Of a DNA stretch of 64,000 nt, positions 1 through 17,193 are shown piece by piece. The notes under the pieces were generated by a model. It saw nothing but the letters and a program-made list of their open reading frames with translations. It had not been told where the DNA came from and did not search any database. The stretch spans positions 42,831,702 to 42,895,701 of the forward strand of contig OU015523.1 of assembly GCA_907165065.1 (NCBI GenBank), given 5' to 3'. The translations under genes were made by a program, and so were the position numbers. Numbering within the stretch: position 1 is the stretch's first letter; every line of letters starts with the position of its first letter. This stretch comes from Caprimulgus europaeus (taxonomy: Eukaryota > Chordata > Aves > Caprimulgiformes > Caprimulgidae).

Positions 1-3808
<3,808 letters not shown>

Positions 3809-3841
3809 CTAGAAGATTGATTTTCAAAGCAGTGTATCACT

Positions 3842-3879
3842 CTCAGTAGGTCAGATGGTTCTCAGTAGATCTGATGGTT
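3842..3879. repeat. 19-bp imperfect tandem duplication
   Basis: ctcagtaggtcagatggtt is followed directly by ctcagtagatctgatggtt, a two-copy direct repeat in intron 2, about 300 bases upstream (in gene sense) of exon 3. Confidence 0.8.
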
Positions 3880-6586
3880 GGGAATCAGTCTCTCATGTCT
3901 GTATTCACACTGATTCCTAAGACAAGAAGGCTCACAACTAGCTGAAGTCCGCAGTGCAGATGTAGCATGACACCAAATTGCTTTTATTGGTTTCAGTGAA
4001 GAAAGCATCTTTATTACCTTATTTTTATTCTTGTTAGCAGTAAAGAACCACCAGAATCATAGACTAGAGAACACAACACTACTCCATTGAATGTCTATGC
4101 TGCCATTTTAAAGTCAAGTTGTAAATTTTGCTTCCATTTAAGAGTCAATCCCTTAAACTTAAATTACATTCATTAGTTGTGCAGCAGAGACAGAAATAAT
4201 TATGCAGAAAATATTAACAAATAGTACTGGAAAAGCCTTCAAATACACAAATGTTGCTGAAACATCAATACAGAACACCATAATTTAATGTGCAATTACA
4301 AAATAATATAGTATCATCAGTGATTTGTTATTTCTATAATAGATTTATTTTCTTCACAAATGCAAATAATAATATAGTTGTTTCAAAACAGATCTTTTGC
4401 CTTTGTAAAGGAGTAAGCAACTGCATAGACTTGAGCTTACTATTCCTGTAAGAGAAAGATGGGACTTCTGAAGGTGCTCCTCACCTTAACCACATCACAG
4501 GGTTATAACATGGGGTGCTCACAACTCATTCAGCTGATGATGGAAAGGTCTACTTACTATCGAAGGTGGACCATTTCCTACCACAAATGATGATGAAGTA
4601 GGATGCAGAAAGCCCCTCAGCTGCACACAGAAAAATTTACTTCCTAGTGACACCCCCTGTCCTCACCAGCTCTCCTCCCAGGCCCCCATTTTGGTCCCCT
4701 GCTAATCTCTCAGATGGGAGAAGGGATATATTTGCCAATGCTAATTTAAGACCACTGAAGTAAATATTACTTCGGTCTTTTTTCTATAGGAAATGGGCAG
4801 TGGAGGGGGGGTGTGATTATTTACAGCAGTTGCCATGCTCCTAATCCAAACCATCTACTAAATGAACTTAATCTCCTCTGTAATGACACAGGGACTGCAG
4901 GAACATTAAACTGAAGCTAGCCTGGGTTATCCACTAGCCCTCCTACAATGTCCACTCTCAAGCAAATGGGAGATCATCACAGAAAGAAGAGACTTCAGCA
5001 CACAGCCTGCCTGCCATCTTCCAGCCAGTCCCTCTTTACACTTGTAAACCAAACACACTTCATGAGGGAGCTGCTAAAATGACAGCAAAGGATGCACCTT
5101 AGGACTTGGCTTAAGGGGGAATGGACCATACACTAAGGTTGCGCTTTAAAAACTGCTGCTGTAACTTCTGTGAATGTCCATCTTCTGGGCAAGGAAAGCT
5201 TTGTGGGCCTGTTTCTCAACTGCACAGTTTCTGCACAGGTGCCATCCTTTGCCACCATGTTCAGTTTGCAACTGGACAAATTGTATGTTTGGGCAGTGAC
5301 TTTTCCACCATGTAAATATTCAATAACAATTATACAACAGATAGAGTTAGGTTATAAATAAAAAATTACAAGATTAAAACAATAAATTGGGATGGAAAAG
5401 TAAAACGTACTTTATTATGCAGCTAAATAAATCATAACTAGTTACTTATTAAATCAGTCCAAATTAAAGAGATGAACATCAGATAAAAATAAATTTGTTT
5501 TTGCTGCGGTTTTCTGTGGTTGCTGTGGCTGAGAAAGCACAATGAAAATTGAGGACTGGGTAGGAGTAAATGGGAAAAAAATACCAGGTTTGTTCTTATT
5601 TCATCCTGCTTCTTGAGCATCTATCTCATTTTGGCAAAATTAACGGGGCAAGAAACAAATAAAAGATAGTGTGGATGAAAGATACACCACACAAAATGTC
5701 TTCTACAGATCAACCAAACCAAAACCTCACCACAAGTGAGCCCACGACACCCAAGCAACATGGTGCTCACCCTCCCCAAACACGAGGGGGAACGATCACA
5801 AAGCACAGGCTGGCCCCAGGGCTCCTCCCAGGATTTTTTTCTTTCTGACACACTGAAATGTTGAACTACTTAATTCAGGGGCCTGTTACTAAGAAGTTGA
5901 GTGTGATTATCCAAATACTGTGCTCACCTTCAAACCATGTGAGACAAACTAAGGCAGGGGTGTGCACAGGGAAGGAGCTGGCTGGACCTGGGCACCTGCT
6001 GACCGCCCCAGCCATGCTGCACATGGGGCCCATGGCCGGGGGACTTCACACTGAGGCCCAGGCTGGATCCCAATGCTCCTCCTTGACAACCCCAAATTAT
6101 TTCAACTCCCTCTCTCCATCCCCCACTTCATTACCTTGTCTGTACCTCATCCGCTTAGAGAGGCGGGTGTTGGGTACCAGCCTGTGCTGGTGTACCCTGC
6201 CCACCACAGCGGGAACCCTGACAGGCAACATACAGGCTTCCAGTCCCACCAGAAAGTAAAGCACCAGGAAAAACAAAACCTGCAACATTGAACACTGTGG
6301 AACCAGCAAAACAATACTCAAAAATTTATCCTACCACAAGAAATCAGGGTGTATTTGTGTATACACTTCTTTAGAAAATAAGCTCATATAGAAGCTTAGT
6401 GGCCTCTTGTTGACATTTCAAGTGACAGCCACCTACAGATGTACTGTTTTTCAGATGACTTTTTTCACCATCAGATATGTGGAAGGGAAGAGACAACGTT
6501 AACAGATGCAAAGTCTATTTACACACATATTCATAAAAATTATTTAACATAAAAAAAAGAGGGATAAATGTAACACCTAAGTACAC

Positions 6587-7190
6587 AGAATCATAGGACC
6601 ATAGAATGGTCTGGGTTGGAAGAGACCTTAAAGATCATCTGGTTCCAACCCCCCTGCCATGAGCAGGGACACCTTCCACTAGACCAGGTTGCTCAAACCC
6701 TCATCCAACCTGCCTTTGAACACTTCCAAGGAGATCCACAACTTCTCTGGGCAACCTCTTCCAGTGTCTCACCACCCTCACAGTAAAGAATTTCTTCCTA
6801 ATATCAAATCTAAATCTACCTTCTTCCAGTTTACAGCCATTACTCCTTATTCTATCACTACCTGCCCTTGTTAAAAGTCCCTCTCCAGCCTTCCTGTAGC
6901 CCCTTCAGGTACTGGAAGGCCATTATAAGATCTCCCCGGAGCCTTCTCTTCTCCAGGCTGAACAGCCCCAACTCTCTCAGCCTGTCCTCATAGGAGAGGT
7001 GCTCCAGCCCTCTGATCATCCTTGTGGCCTCCTCTGGACTCATTCTAACTGGTCCATGTCTCTCTTGTGTTGGGGGCTCCAGAACTGGACTCAGTACTCC
7101 AGGTGGGGCTTTATGAGAGGAGAGTAGAGGGGCAGAATCACCTCCCTCAACCTGCTGGCCACCCTTTTTTGATCCAGTCTCACATGAGGA
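6587..7190 (-). mobile_element. CR1 LINE fragment, 5'-truncated
   Basis: The element reads on the minus strand. Its 3' terminus (agaatcatag, then a gggttggaagagacc block) is the typical avian CR1 end. Inside is the C-terminal part of the CR1 ORF2 protein, including [19 protein letters not shown] and [17 protein letters not shown], in broken frames. It is non-functional. The 5' edge is blurred by divergence near 7165-7195. Confidence 0.93.
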
Positions 7191-8014
7191 ATGGCAGTGA
7201 TTTTGGTAAAGCCTCCACTTATAATATGAGGCAGATAAAGCTAGGGATGGAAAATACAGAGATACATTTCAGGCAGAATATACTTTTGGGTAGCTGTATT
7301 TATCTAAGTCTTCAAGTAGAAGGATCCTAAAACAGCAGCCAAGCTAACAGAATCCCCACTTTATCAGTAATATTTCTGGCCCACATTAAAAACGAACAGA
7401 CTTGTATGTTCTAATACTGGAAAAAAGCCTGCTCAAATAATAACTGCCAAGTTTAATCATACCTTATGTGTGATAATATACTATTAACAATATGGTTTTC
7501 TTAAAAATACACTCTGCTTATTTTCAAGCAACGTAAGAAGATAATTGCAGGCAAAGGAGACAATCCTTTGTTTTTGCCTTCTCGCGTTTAGCCGGCACTA
7601 ATACAAGTTGTGCTTTCATTAGCCAAAATAAATTCACAGTCACTGAACGAACCACAAAGAAATTTCTGTATGCTTGTAGAGAGTACGAGAAGCAAAGCAA
7701 GTATGTGTATCTGCTTTCTCAACAAGAGGCCAAAGAGCAAGAGTCTCTCCGAGACACTCCGCCTCAACAGAAATGGCTCTAATGGAGTCTCTTCTGGCAA
7801 TCACAAAACAAGAACTTGATGAAGCTAAGCTACACGGAGTAATAGCTTGTCAGCAGGTGTTCAAACTAAAGGTGGTAGGAGCTATTAATAGACATTTTAC
7901 CTGCTAATTACTTTTCCATGGCTTCACATGACAGTGTGAGTGATGAATTGTAGCTCTTTTCTTCACATGCTGACAAGTAGCATAGCAGCTCTTTTCACCA
8001 CTGATGACTTTAGC

Positions 8015-8032
8015 TTTTTTTTTTTTTTTTTT
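8015..8032. repeat. T18 homopolymer followed by G-rich tract
   Basis: Eighteen consecutive Ts are followed immediately by a ggtgaggggaggggaggc purine stretch up to about 8049. There is no visible element that would make this a retroposon tail. Confidence 0.8.
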
Positions 8033-10391
8033 GGTGAGGGGAGGGGAGGCAGCCTGGTCCCTCTGCCAGCCCATCATTGCACCAGCACCACAGGGAAGGG
8101 AAAGAGTTCGGTAACCAAACTTTGGAAATAAAGTGAACTTTTTTTTGATTACCTTGATCATTGTTCATTAGTTGTTCATTCCTTTCCATAATAATAAAAA
8201 AAAAAAAGAAATCAGATCTCATTTCATCTCTTTCCTGCGTTAAATTAACTTAATGCTTGCTAGCAGAGAAACACACCTCACACTGCTAGCACAGGTTAAA
8301 AAGTAAAGTGTTCCTAACTCATATAGTGCTGTCTTTGCTGGGTCAGACAGGGTGTCAAGAAGCTACCAAGACCTTCAGTTTAGGGTATTTTTATGCTGTC
8401 CATTGCAAGTGCAAAGACGTCTCAGATAACTAAAAAAGCCAAGCTCAGGTACCAAAAGAAGTTCTGATATAAACACGCTGCCATATGCAATACAGACATA
8501 GCCAAAGTCCCATTAACAAATACAGAAATCCCCTAGAACAGATGTCTTGATCACAACTTTTATGCAACCACAAATGCCTCTACATCTCCAAGCACAAAGG
8601 TCACATTAAGTTCAAGGACATCATTTGACTTCTACAAACAATCCCAGATGGAGAAATGAGCATATGGCCCCTTGGCCTACCTCCCTAAATAATCGTTTCT
8701 TCTCTTTCAGCCCAGAAAGCTGCTGGAAACCATGAAGAGCAAAGGGCATGCAGTAACCAGTGCTAACTTTTAATGAAGAGACACAGGATGGAAACTGAAG
8801 ATACTACTGTGACACTGGTGCTTGCAGGAAAAAGGAAAATAAAAACAGTTTCTCCAGGTAGGCAGAGCAGATAGCAGTGTTTACATCAATCAATTTCTGC
8901 TGCCCTTCTGGAGAAGGCAACCATGACTATATAAACTACAGAAGGTAAAGATTTATTTTTCTTTGGCAAATATTTGTTGCCACATATACAAACATTATTT
9001 TTTAAAGAAGGAAAAAAATGGCAACCTTCTGAAAAGCCAAATATTATAATCTAGATAGCTGTACTGTGTAATAAATTATGTACAGTGTATAATAAAATAG
9101 GTGTAAAGAATTGTAACTGTTATGCCTGATACCTCTCAGTAATACAGACAACAATCACAAGGATGAAATAAGTTTTTACTCTAATGCAACTTTTTAAAAA
9201 TCTTTTTCCTCTTCATAGACTGAATGCGGGAGTTTTAGATAAGAATAGCATATGACTGCTAAGAGATGGAGTTAAGATAATAACCTTATACAAGCCTAAT
9301 ACTGCTCCTCACTATTTTTGAGTGCTTTCATCTTCCATATTTAATTTTTGAGTATCATTTCTGTATGTAATATTTATTGCTTTTAAACAAGCAACCTGGA
9401 AACAGTAAAGTTCATAGAGTCCTCAGTTCTCTGGAAGCCTGGAGAAGTTTTTAAATTAATAATCAAAACAGCATCACATGGATACCATGACACATGGCAG
9501 CCATTTCAAAAACATGTCTCAAAATCTGGGGCAAACAAAAGCTCACCAAGAAAAATTCCAACCTTTGACTCCAAAGTTGTTATTAAAAAGGAACAAAATG
9601 CACCTGAACCTTATTCTCCAAAACACTTGGCTGAACACATCCCACAAAGTATGAGGCAGAGAGCTTACCAGCCCAAAGTTGCAAGGAACTGAGAACACAG
9701 TTTGTCATATGGAAGGTGCCTTATGTAACTTTATACCTCATCAGATCTGCCTACAACATATATTTCTAATGGCACTTCTTCTAGCGTCATAAAATGCCAA
9801 CACTAAGGTTATCTCTCCTTCAAATAGCACTGACATATGTGGTAATTTAGAAGTGCACAACACATGATCCTTATACATCTGTTTCGTAAACACAGAATAA
9901 ATAGATAAGGAGAAAAAGCCAGACAGCTCAAATGACATTTACAATTTACTGCAATTATTAAACATATACCTATTAAAAGGCAAATGGTTTCAAAACATAT
10001 AAATATTTGTCCTAAATGTTTGCAGTCAGGAAAAACTCAGGTGCATGATACTTACAGCCCTGCAGAACCAAGGAAAGATTCATCATCATCATCATACCCT
10101 TTCCTGAAAAATGTTCTTTCTCCACAGCACAGTCAAGCAACACATCAAAAAGCCAAACCCTGGTTATGCTTTGTAGCACTAATAGAGCAATTATACTATT
10201 CCTCTTACTCTTTTTTAATTAGCAGATTCCACAAGACCAAGTGCTCTTTTTTTTTCTTTTTTCTACTGTCTCAGGTAGTTTTATCCCTAGCCAGCCAAGT
10301 GCTCTTATTTCTCCAGAATTCAGACTACTAGTTACATACTGTTGCATGCATTTCACAAAGTCTTAAACAGATAAATAACAGTTAAAAAAAG

Positions 10392-10412
10392 AGGGGGGGA
10401 GGGGAGAGGGGG
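10392..10412 (+). repeat. G-rich purine tract
   Basis: Runs of 7, 4 and 5 Gs are separated by single A or AGA. The tract is capable in principle of quadruplex folding and lies in intron 2. Confidence 0.6.
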
Positions 10413-10500
10413 TAAGCAGAATTTTATTAAAACACTACCTCTCTAAAACATTTTACATTGTAACAGCCCATTTTATCCACTGTATTTTTAATGAAGAGGG

Positions 10501-10551
10501 GTGGATCTTTAAAAGTCCCTTCCAACCCAAACCATGCTATAACTCTATGAA
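10501..10551 (+). mobile_element. CR1 3'-end fragment (about 50 bp)
   Basis: A short piece of the CR1 3' UTR is present: gatctttaaaagtcccttcc, then caacccaaaccat and a degenerate terminal repeat. It is too short to place in a subfamily. Confidence 0.75.
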
Positions 10552-13500
10552 CCAGGGTATCGATCTTGCATTTGTCCAAAAGTCCAAACAGCTCAAACAA
10601 AAAAGCAACTAAGGGAAGTATCTAGGAACCATAACTGATTCTTTAGGCAGGTGGGATGAAGGATATTCATCCTTTGCATACAGACATATTTACTGCCCTT
10701 GGCATACTACAGGGTTTACTGCAGTTGTATATAAAAGACCTACTAACAACAGCAACAAACATTTTCAATGTGACCTATAAGAGGCATCAGAAACTCTTTA
10801 ACTTCTTAGTTTTATTGATCTGGTGATAGACTTCAGGATTTCCTTCTCTGCAGTTAAGTCAGCTCAGGTTCAGGACAGGAAGGCAAATGATACATAAGCA
10901 GAACTTTAACTTGCAAAGGACAATAATAAAAAGCGTAAGCAATTTTTCTGCTATGAGCACACAGAATATTAACAATAAATCCCAACTTCAGTGCTCACAA
11001 ATCTCCATTCCGAAATGAAGTCTTCCTCATTTAGCACTACGGTGATTAAGTCTAATATTCACTATTACTGACAAAAGTAGTTTTAAGATCTGACTAGTGA
11101 TAAGAGCAAAGGAAAGGATTTCTGTGTGAGAAATGGCAAGAAAATTAAATGAAGATAAAAGGCATAATTCTTAAGAGGAATCAAATCATTCATGGGTAAA
11201 GTAGGTCTATTTTTTACATTCATTTGCATATAAATGTTTTGTGTTAGTGCTAAATGATAAGTAATTTCATGCTGTTAGTGTACACCAATGTTTTTTCTGC
11301 AAAATAATAATGCTATTTCATCTGCTGCAAACTTCTAGTTTTATATATGCAAATATACAGTACATAATAAATTCCTGTCCAGCCATAGCAGAAACCAGTA
11401 CTGAAACTAGTATGCTGTACAAAGCAAAAACTGTTTTGTTTTGGTTTTAACCAAACTCTATTCTATACAAATGCAGATTCCCTGAAGAAGTATTTTACAA
11501 ATTCACAGGAACTTTACTAAGTTCTTTGTTTTAGGAAAACATCAAAAAAATATTAAATCATGCAAAAATTATTTGTGAAGTTTTCTAAATAGTCTTATCT
11601 TCCCAGAACAAAATATTTCCTACTTTAAGGTCTCCTTTTAAAAAATATTTGAAAATGTTAAAAATCAAACAAAACTAATTTAATTTTCTTTCAAATAAAA
11701 TGGACATGGTATTTTGGAGACGTAAAGCAAAAAAAAATCATCATTCATCAAGTCATTGTGTTGATATGTCAGGTAAACTAGATCATTTCCTTAAAAATGA
11801 AAAAAGAAATCTTTGGCTGTGCAGTCTCCAGTCTTTGTATTCTCCAGACAGCAAGGCAAACAGTAGCATTTTCTGGAAAAAACGTCATACCAAGAAGACA
11901 TAAAATTTAGAGTCCATGGACATTCAGCAAAATATAGTCATACTCAGTTTTGACAGTTTTGATAAATGAAACACCAGCTCCTGACAAACATGATGGAAAA
12001 AGAATTATGTGCATTTCTTTGCTTTCTGCAGCACAGTTATGTACTTTGGCATCTACAAGACCTCCAGATGCACTCCAAGCCTGAAGACTGATACAGTGAC
12101 CTGATGGCATTACCTAAGCAATCTGTTCTTCAGTATGCGTTTCTCTTTTCATAAGCATCATCTCCATCTTTCTTCAATTTACTTTCTGTTGGCATTTTTC
12201 ATTCACATCCAGTTCTTAAAGCAACCACCAAAGAAACAACGCTCTTCACATTTTATGTGTAGATTAAGGTCTGCTACGGTGTTGTTGGTTCACTGATGAA
12301 ATGTAAAGCGGCCTTAGACTAGCTTCATCGCCATGCACATACTGAAAAGGATCATGTAAAGGCTAGATCTGGGTGGTAATTTTTATAACTGATGGACAAG
12401 TGTGTTTTATTACCTGGCAACAGCTTGGAGAAAAAATACCACGGTACCTAACTCAATACAGTTTCTCCTGTATCTCTAAAGCTGGACATGCTGTTTCTTA
12501 GTTTACCGTTTTTCAGTTTTACAGTTTTGAGATGCCAATTATTTTTTGAGTTTTTGTCAGTATGAATAAACATGCACATCCACATCAAGCACGAATCTAC
12601 CTGTTGGTGCCACCAATGTGATCATGTCCCAGCTTGAACAGAAAAAAACAAGAGACATGCCTTGCTGAAAACAGAACAACCCTACAGGCATATCTCCATC
12701 ATGATGCTTTTTTAAGGACTGATCAAAAACCATGCAACAATGAAATACCATCACAGACCTCACTACTTCTTCTTTTCAGCATGGAGAACATTTCATTTGT
12801 CTTGCTCTTCCTGACATACAGATTTTATAAAACACAAAACCGCACTGAAGCAAAATAATCTATTGAACATGCTCTCACCTTCACAGACTGAAGGAGAGAG
12901 GGAAGAGACAAACCACATTAGTTACATTGCTCACTCTCCTGGAGCACATTCAGCTCCAGTGATGGTATGTGATATGTACGCCCCCACCATTATCAGCAAG
13001 CGTGGCCCATAACAGCAGTAGCAGCTGGGCAAAATCTTTATTCCTCCTTCTTCGAAGCACCACAGGAAAAGAAAACCTGTGAATCTCCCCCCTAGGATGC
13101 TTGCTCTCTTGTTAAGAACACAGTACGATAGGTTGGCAGCCAAGAGAGGCTCTACTAAGATGTATAACACAGGCCACCATGTGTTCTCTGATCAGCTAAC
13201 AAACACTGGAGGATCCATTTGTTGCAAGTGCTTATGACAGGAGGGGGATACTGTGAGAGACCACAGCCACCCACCCACCTTCTGTCAAAAATCAGTAAAG
13301 AACATCCTTTAAATAGCGCTATCAATCATAAGTGGTTCCCAACTATTACTGCAGCAATTAGTTTGTCTATTTAGTGGTGTTCAATAGCCTCCACCTGGGT
13401 TAAGGTCCCATGCACTTTCCATACCAGCCAAACATGCTTGTTCAGTCTCTCCACTTTCCTCTAGGAAGAAAATGTTGCCCTGCGAACTACAGGCATGCAA

Positions 13501-13598
13501 TACAAGCAGGTGGTTTGCTATTTCCCACATCCACAACTGACAGGACAGAAATTACCAGCAGACATTTCCCCCCAAAAAATGCTGGGAAGAGAGGCAAG

Positions 13599-14217
13599 AA
13601 GAATCATAGAATCGCTTGGTTGGAAAAGACCTTTGAGATTGAGTCCAATCGCACCTGTCCACTACTAATCCATCTAGCACATCTATTAAACACCTGCAGG
13701 GAGGGTTACTCAACCGCCTCCCTAAGCAGCCCATTCCAGTGCCTGATAACCCTTTCAGTGAAAAAATTTTTCCTGACATCCAACCTGAACCTCCCTTGGC
13801 ACAACTTAAGGCCATTCCCTCTTGTTCTATCACGTTACCTGGGAGAAAAGGCACACACCCACCTCGCTACAATCTCCTTTCAGGATGTTGTAGACAATGA
13901 TAAGGTCTCCCCTCGGCCTCTTCTCCAGGCTAAACAAGCCACTCTTCATAAGGCTTGTACTCCAGGCCCTTCCCCAGCTTTGTTGCCCTTCTCTGCACAT
14001 GCTTCAGTGCCTCAATGTCCTTCTTGTAATGAGGGGCCCCAAACTGGACACAATATTCAAGGTGTGGTCTCACCAATGCTGAATACAGGGGAAGGATGAC
14101 TTCCCTGGTCCTGCTGGCCATTGGCCTCTTGGCCACCTATGCACACTGCTGGCTTATATTCAGCCAGCTGTCAACCAACATCTCCAGGTCCTTTTCCGCC
14201 AGGCACCTTTCCAGATA
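13599..14217 (-). mobile_element. CR1 LINE fragment, 5'-truncated
   Basis: This is a minus-strand CR1 with a typical 3' end (agaatcatagaatcgcttgg). The body includes the ORF2 C-terminal part with [24 protein letters not shown] sequence (here [20 protein letters not shown]) and [20 protein letters not shown]. Frames are interrupted. The long + strand open frame over 13410-14099 is largely antisense to this element. Confidence 0.93.
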
Positions 14218-15475
14218 AGGAGAAAGCAGCTCCTAAAGCACATCAGTTATCAACATCACAGCCATTTTTCTCATTGATGGCAACTATCTTGAAAACTTTC
14301 CGCTGCAGAGTGAGAGCAAGAATGAACAATGAAAAGTGGTTCTCTTCCCTTCAACTGTCCTCAGTCCCAAAAAACTGTTTAGGTGGTCCCTCACTAACTT
14401 GGAGAGAATAGGGAGGAGAATCAGAAGTAACAGTTTTTTAATGATTACTTTAAAAGCAATCAGACATCATGCTTGAAAGACAAAATTAACAATACTATTC
14501 CTATCCCTTCATACCACTGATCATCTCCAGCATCCAAACAGATCTTAATTCAGTCAGATCATATACTTGTAACTCATACCAAATTCTATCATGAAACCTC
14601 TGTTAAACTCCAATGAAACAGGAGAAATAATCAGATAATTCTCATTAAAAAAACCCTGCACAGTGACTACCTGCACTAGCAGTTATCCTACGTTGGAGAG
14701 TCATAAAGTTCTCCTAAAATACAGTCAACATTAGAGGCTAATCGGAAGAATGGGCAAGCACTAACCAGGACAGATACTTACTGATGCAATAAAAAAAGGA
14801 AGGCCTGTAAGTAGAGGACAAGTACAGCCAAAAGGATTGGCTCTGAATTAAGTTTCCTTAGAGGTTTATCTGATTCGTGAGCAATAAATTCAAATTAAGT
14901 TCACTAAAATCAATATAATAATCACATTTTGTATCCCTCAGGAGCCATCAGGAGCCAGTTGTGAGACTGCAAAAACCTCAACTTAAATTAGAAGCTGTGA
15001 TCTGAATGCATGCTATTGTGTTTCAGTGATGAAGTTTTCTTTAAGACTAACTCAAAAAAGCAGAAAACATTACACGTGCAGCAAGGAACAGGAAGGTAGA
15101 GACTTGCTGCGTGAATTAAGGATGCACTGTTAGCCTTCGCTACAAATTCCCTATTTTATATTCAACTTAGTTCTATACACTTTTGCCTAAGATAAGGGAG
15201 CTACAAAGACAAGTTGTGCTTGTTTGTCTAAAGATAACATCTGTAATTACATATCTGAGAAAAAAAGAAATTTCAGCTAATAAACAAGGTTCCTTCTGTG
15301 AAAATAGGTTATTTTTGAAAGAGCCGCAATCTGTCTCCCTGGGTGCCTGGGAAGAATGTTCATCAGCATTCACCCTAACTTAGATTTTGTCTCAGTTAAT
15401 TGAAGTATTTACTTTCTTGCTTCCTTTTGCACTGTCTGATGAGAAGAGTACTTTGTGAATAATCCTAAAGTGTGG

Positions 15476-15780
15476 GTGTCAAGAGGATGGGGCCAGACCC
15501 TTTTCAGTGGTGCTCAGTGACAGGACAAGGGGCAACAGGAACAAGCTGGAACACAGGAAGTTCCAGCTGATGATGAGGAAAAAATTTTTTGCTTTGAGGG
15601 TGACAGAGCACTGGAACAGGCTGCCCAGAGAGGTTGTGGAGTCTCCTTCTCTGGAGATGTTCAAAACCTGTCTGGATGCTTTCCTGTGCAGCTCGCTCTA
15701 CATGTACCTGCTTTGGCAGGGGAGTTGGACTAGATGATCACCAGAGATCCCTTCCAATCCCTGCCATTCTGTGATTCTGT
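15476..15780 (+). mobile_element. CR1 LINE 3' fragment
   Basis: This plus-strand CR1 piece runs from the [17 protein letters not shown] region through [20 protein letters not shown] to a terminal tgccattctgtgattctgta. It lies in intron 2, about 1.2 kb from exon 2. It shares a perfect 29-base block (15635-15663) with the inverted copy in intron 1 (22852-22880), so the two are from the same or close subfamilies. Confidence 0.93.
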
Positions 15781-16935
15781 AATAACTGTCTTCATGTTCC
15801 CTTCTACATCAGGAGCAATTTTTTTTTAGGATTGTATCCTTTCCATTATTTAAAAAAAACCCCACAAAAAACAAATAGATGAATTAATTTACTGCACTAA
15901 GACACTCCACAACAGTATTAGAAATACTACTCTAAAGAAGTGAATCTAAGATGTATTTAAAACCAAACATTTTCCTGTATGGAAAATATCTTCTCCTCTT
16001 TTTTACTTTTCCTTTTGCTTTTTTTTTTACTCTCTTCTCTTCATTACCCCTCCTCACATCTTTCTCCCAAAGATGCAGCAACAGGATATTCAGAAAAGCT
16101 GCAGCATACTGAGAATCCACAAACCCTTCTGAAGAGCCTTTCAGCCTACCATCTTTGATTGCCTCTACTGGGATTCAGCTCTCTTAAAGTTGCTTCTGAG
16201 TATGCATTAAAAATCCACAAAACGCCACTTCAGGCAGTCAAGTACATCTTAGCAGAGCTGCTTCACAATCCTTCCTACAGCAGAACATGCAGACAGTGTG
16301 CCCAATCTATCACTAATCTTTACAGACACACACACCCTTCATAAAAAGGGTGAAGTCAGTACCACACCCCTCACCAGAGGGATAATCCCAGTTTTGCATG
16401 ATGTGACCTGGCTGAAAAGACCATTACCAAAATCCCTCTGTATGCTCCATCAAAGATGTATGTATTATTCACACATAAGATAATTATTTCAGTATTTAAT
16501 CCTTTCTACTATGAAATACAAGCAGCTATGTTTCAGCAAGCTCCAATAATCAACTAAAACATAATTTGCATGAAAGGATCACTGAAAAATGACATGGCTA
16601 ATATCAGAACATTTTGTTTGTAAAGTGCAACCAGAACTCAGTTACTGCATTCACATATATAACTGTTTTACATTCCAAACCAAACCCAGTCTAGTCCTTT
16701 CTTGATTTCAGATAAGCTTTTCTTCTATAAAGACAGATATGCACACCTTAAATCTCTGATACCAACTTATTTCACAAGCACCATCCTATCAGTAGATATG
16801 GCTCTTTATCTTGCCTCTGGTTTAAAATGCTAAATTGTTCATACACTACATGTCAGGAGTTTCTTGAAATACTTAAGATAGTCTTTAGGATTAGAAATTT
16901 GAATAAACAAACTGTGAATATGCAAGCACTGTTCA

Positions 16936-17193
<258 letters not shown>

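Noticed and set aside
13410..14099. 229-codon + strand open frame
   Set aside because: Mostly antisense to the CR1 element at 13599-14217.
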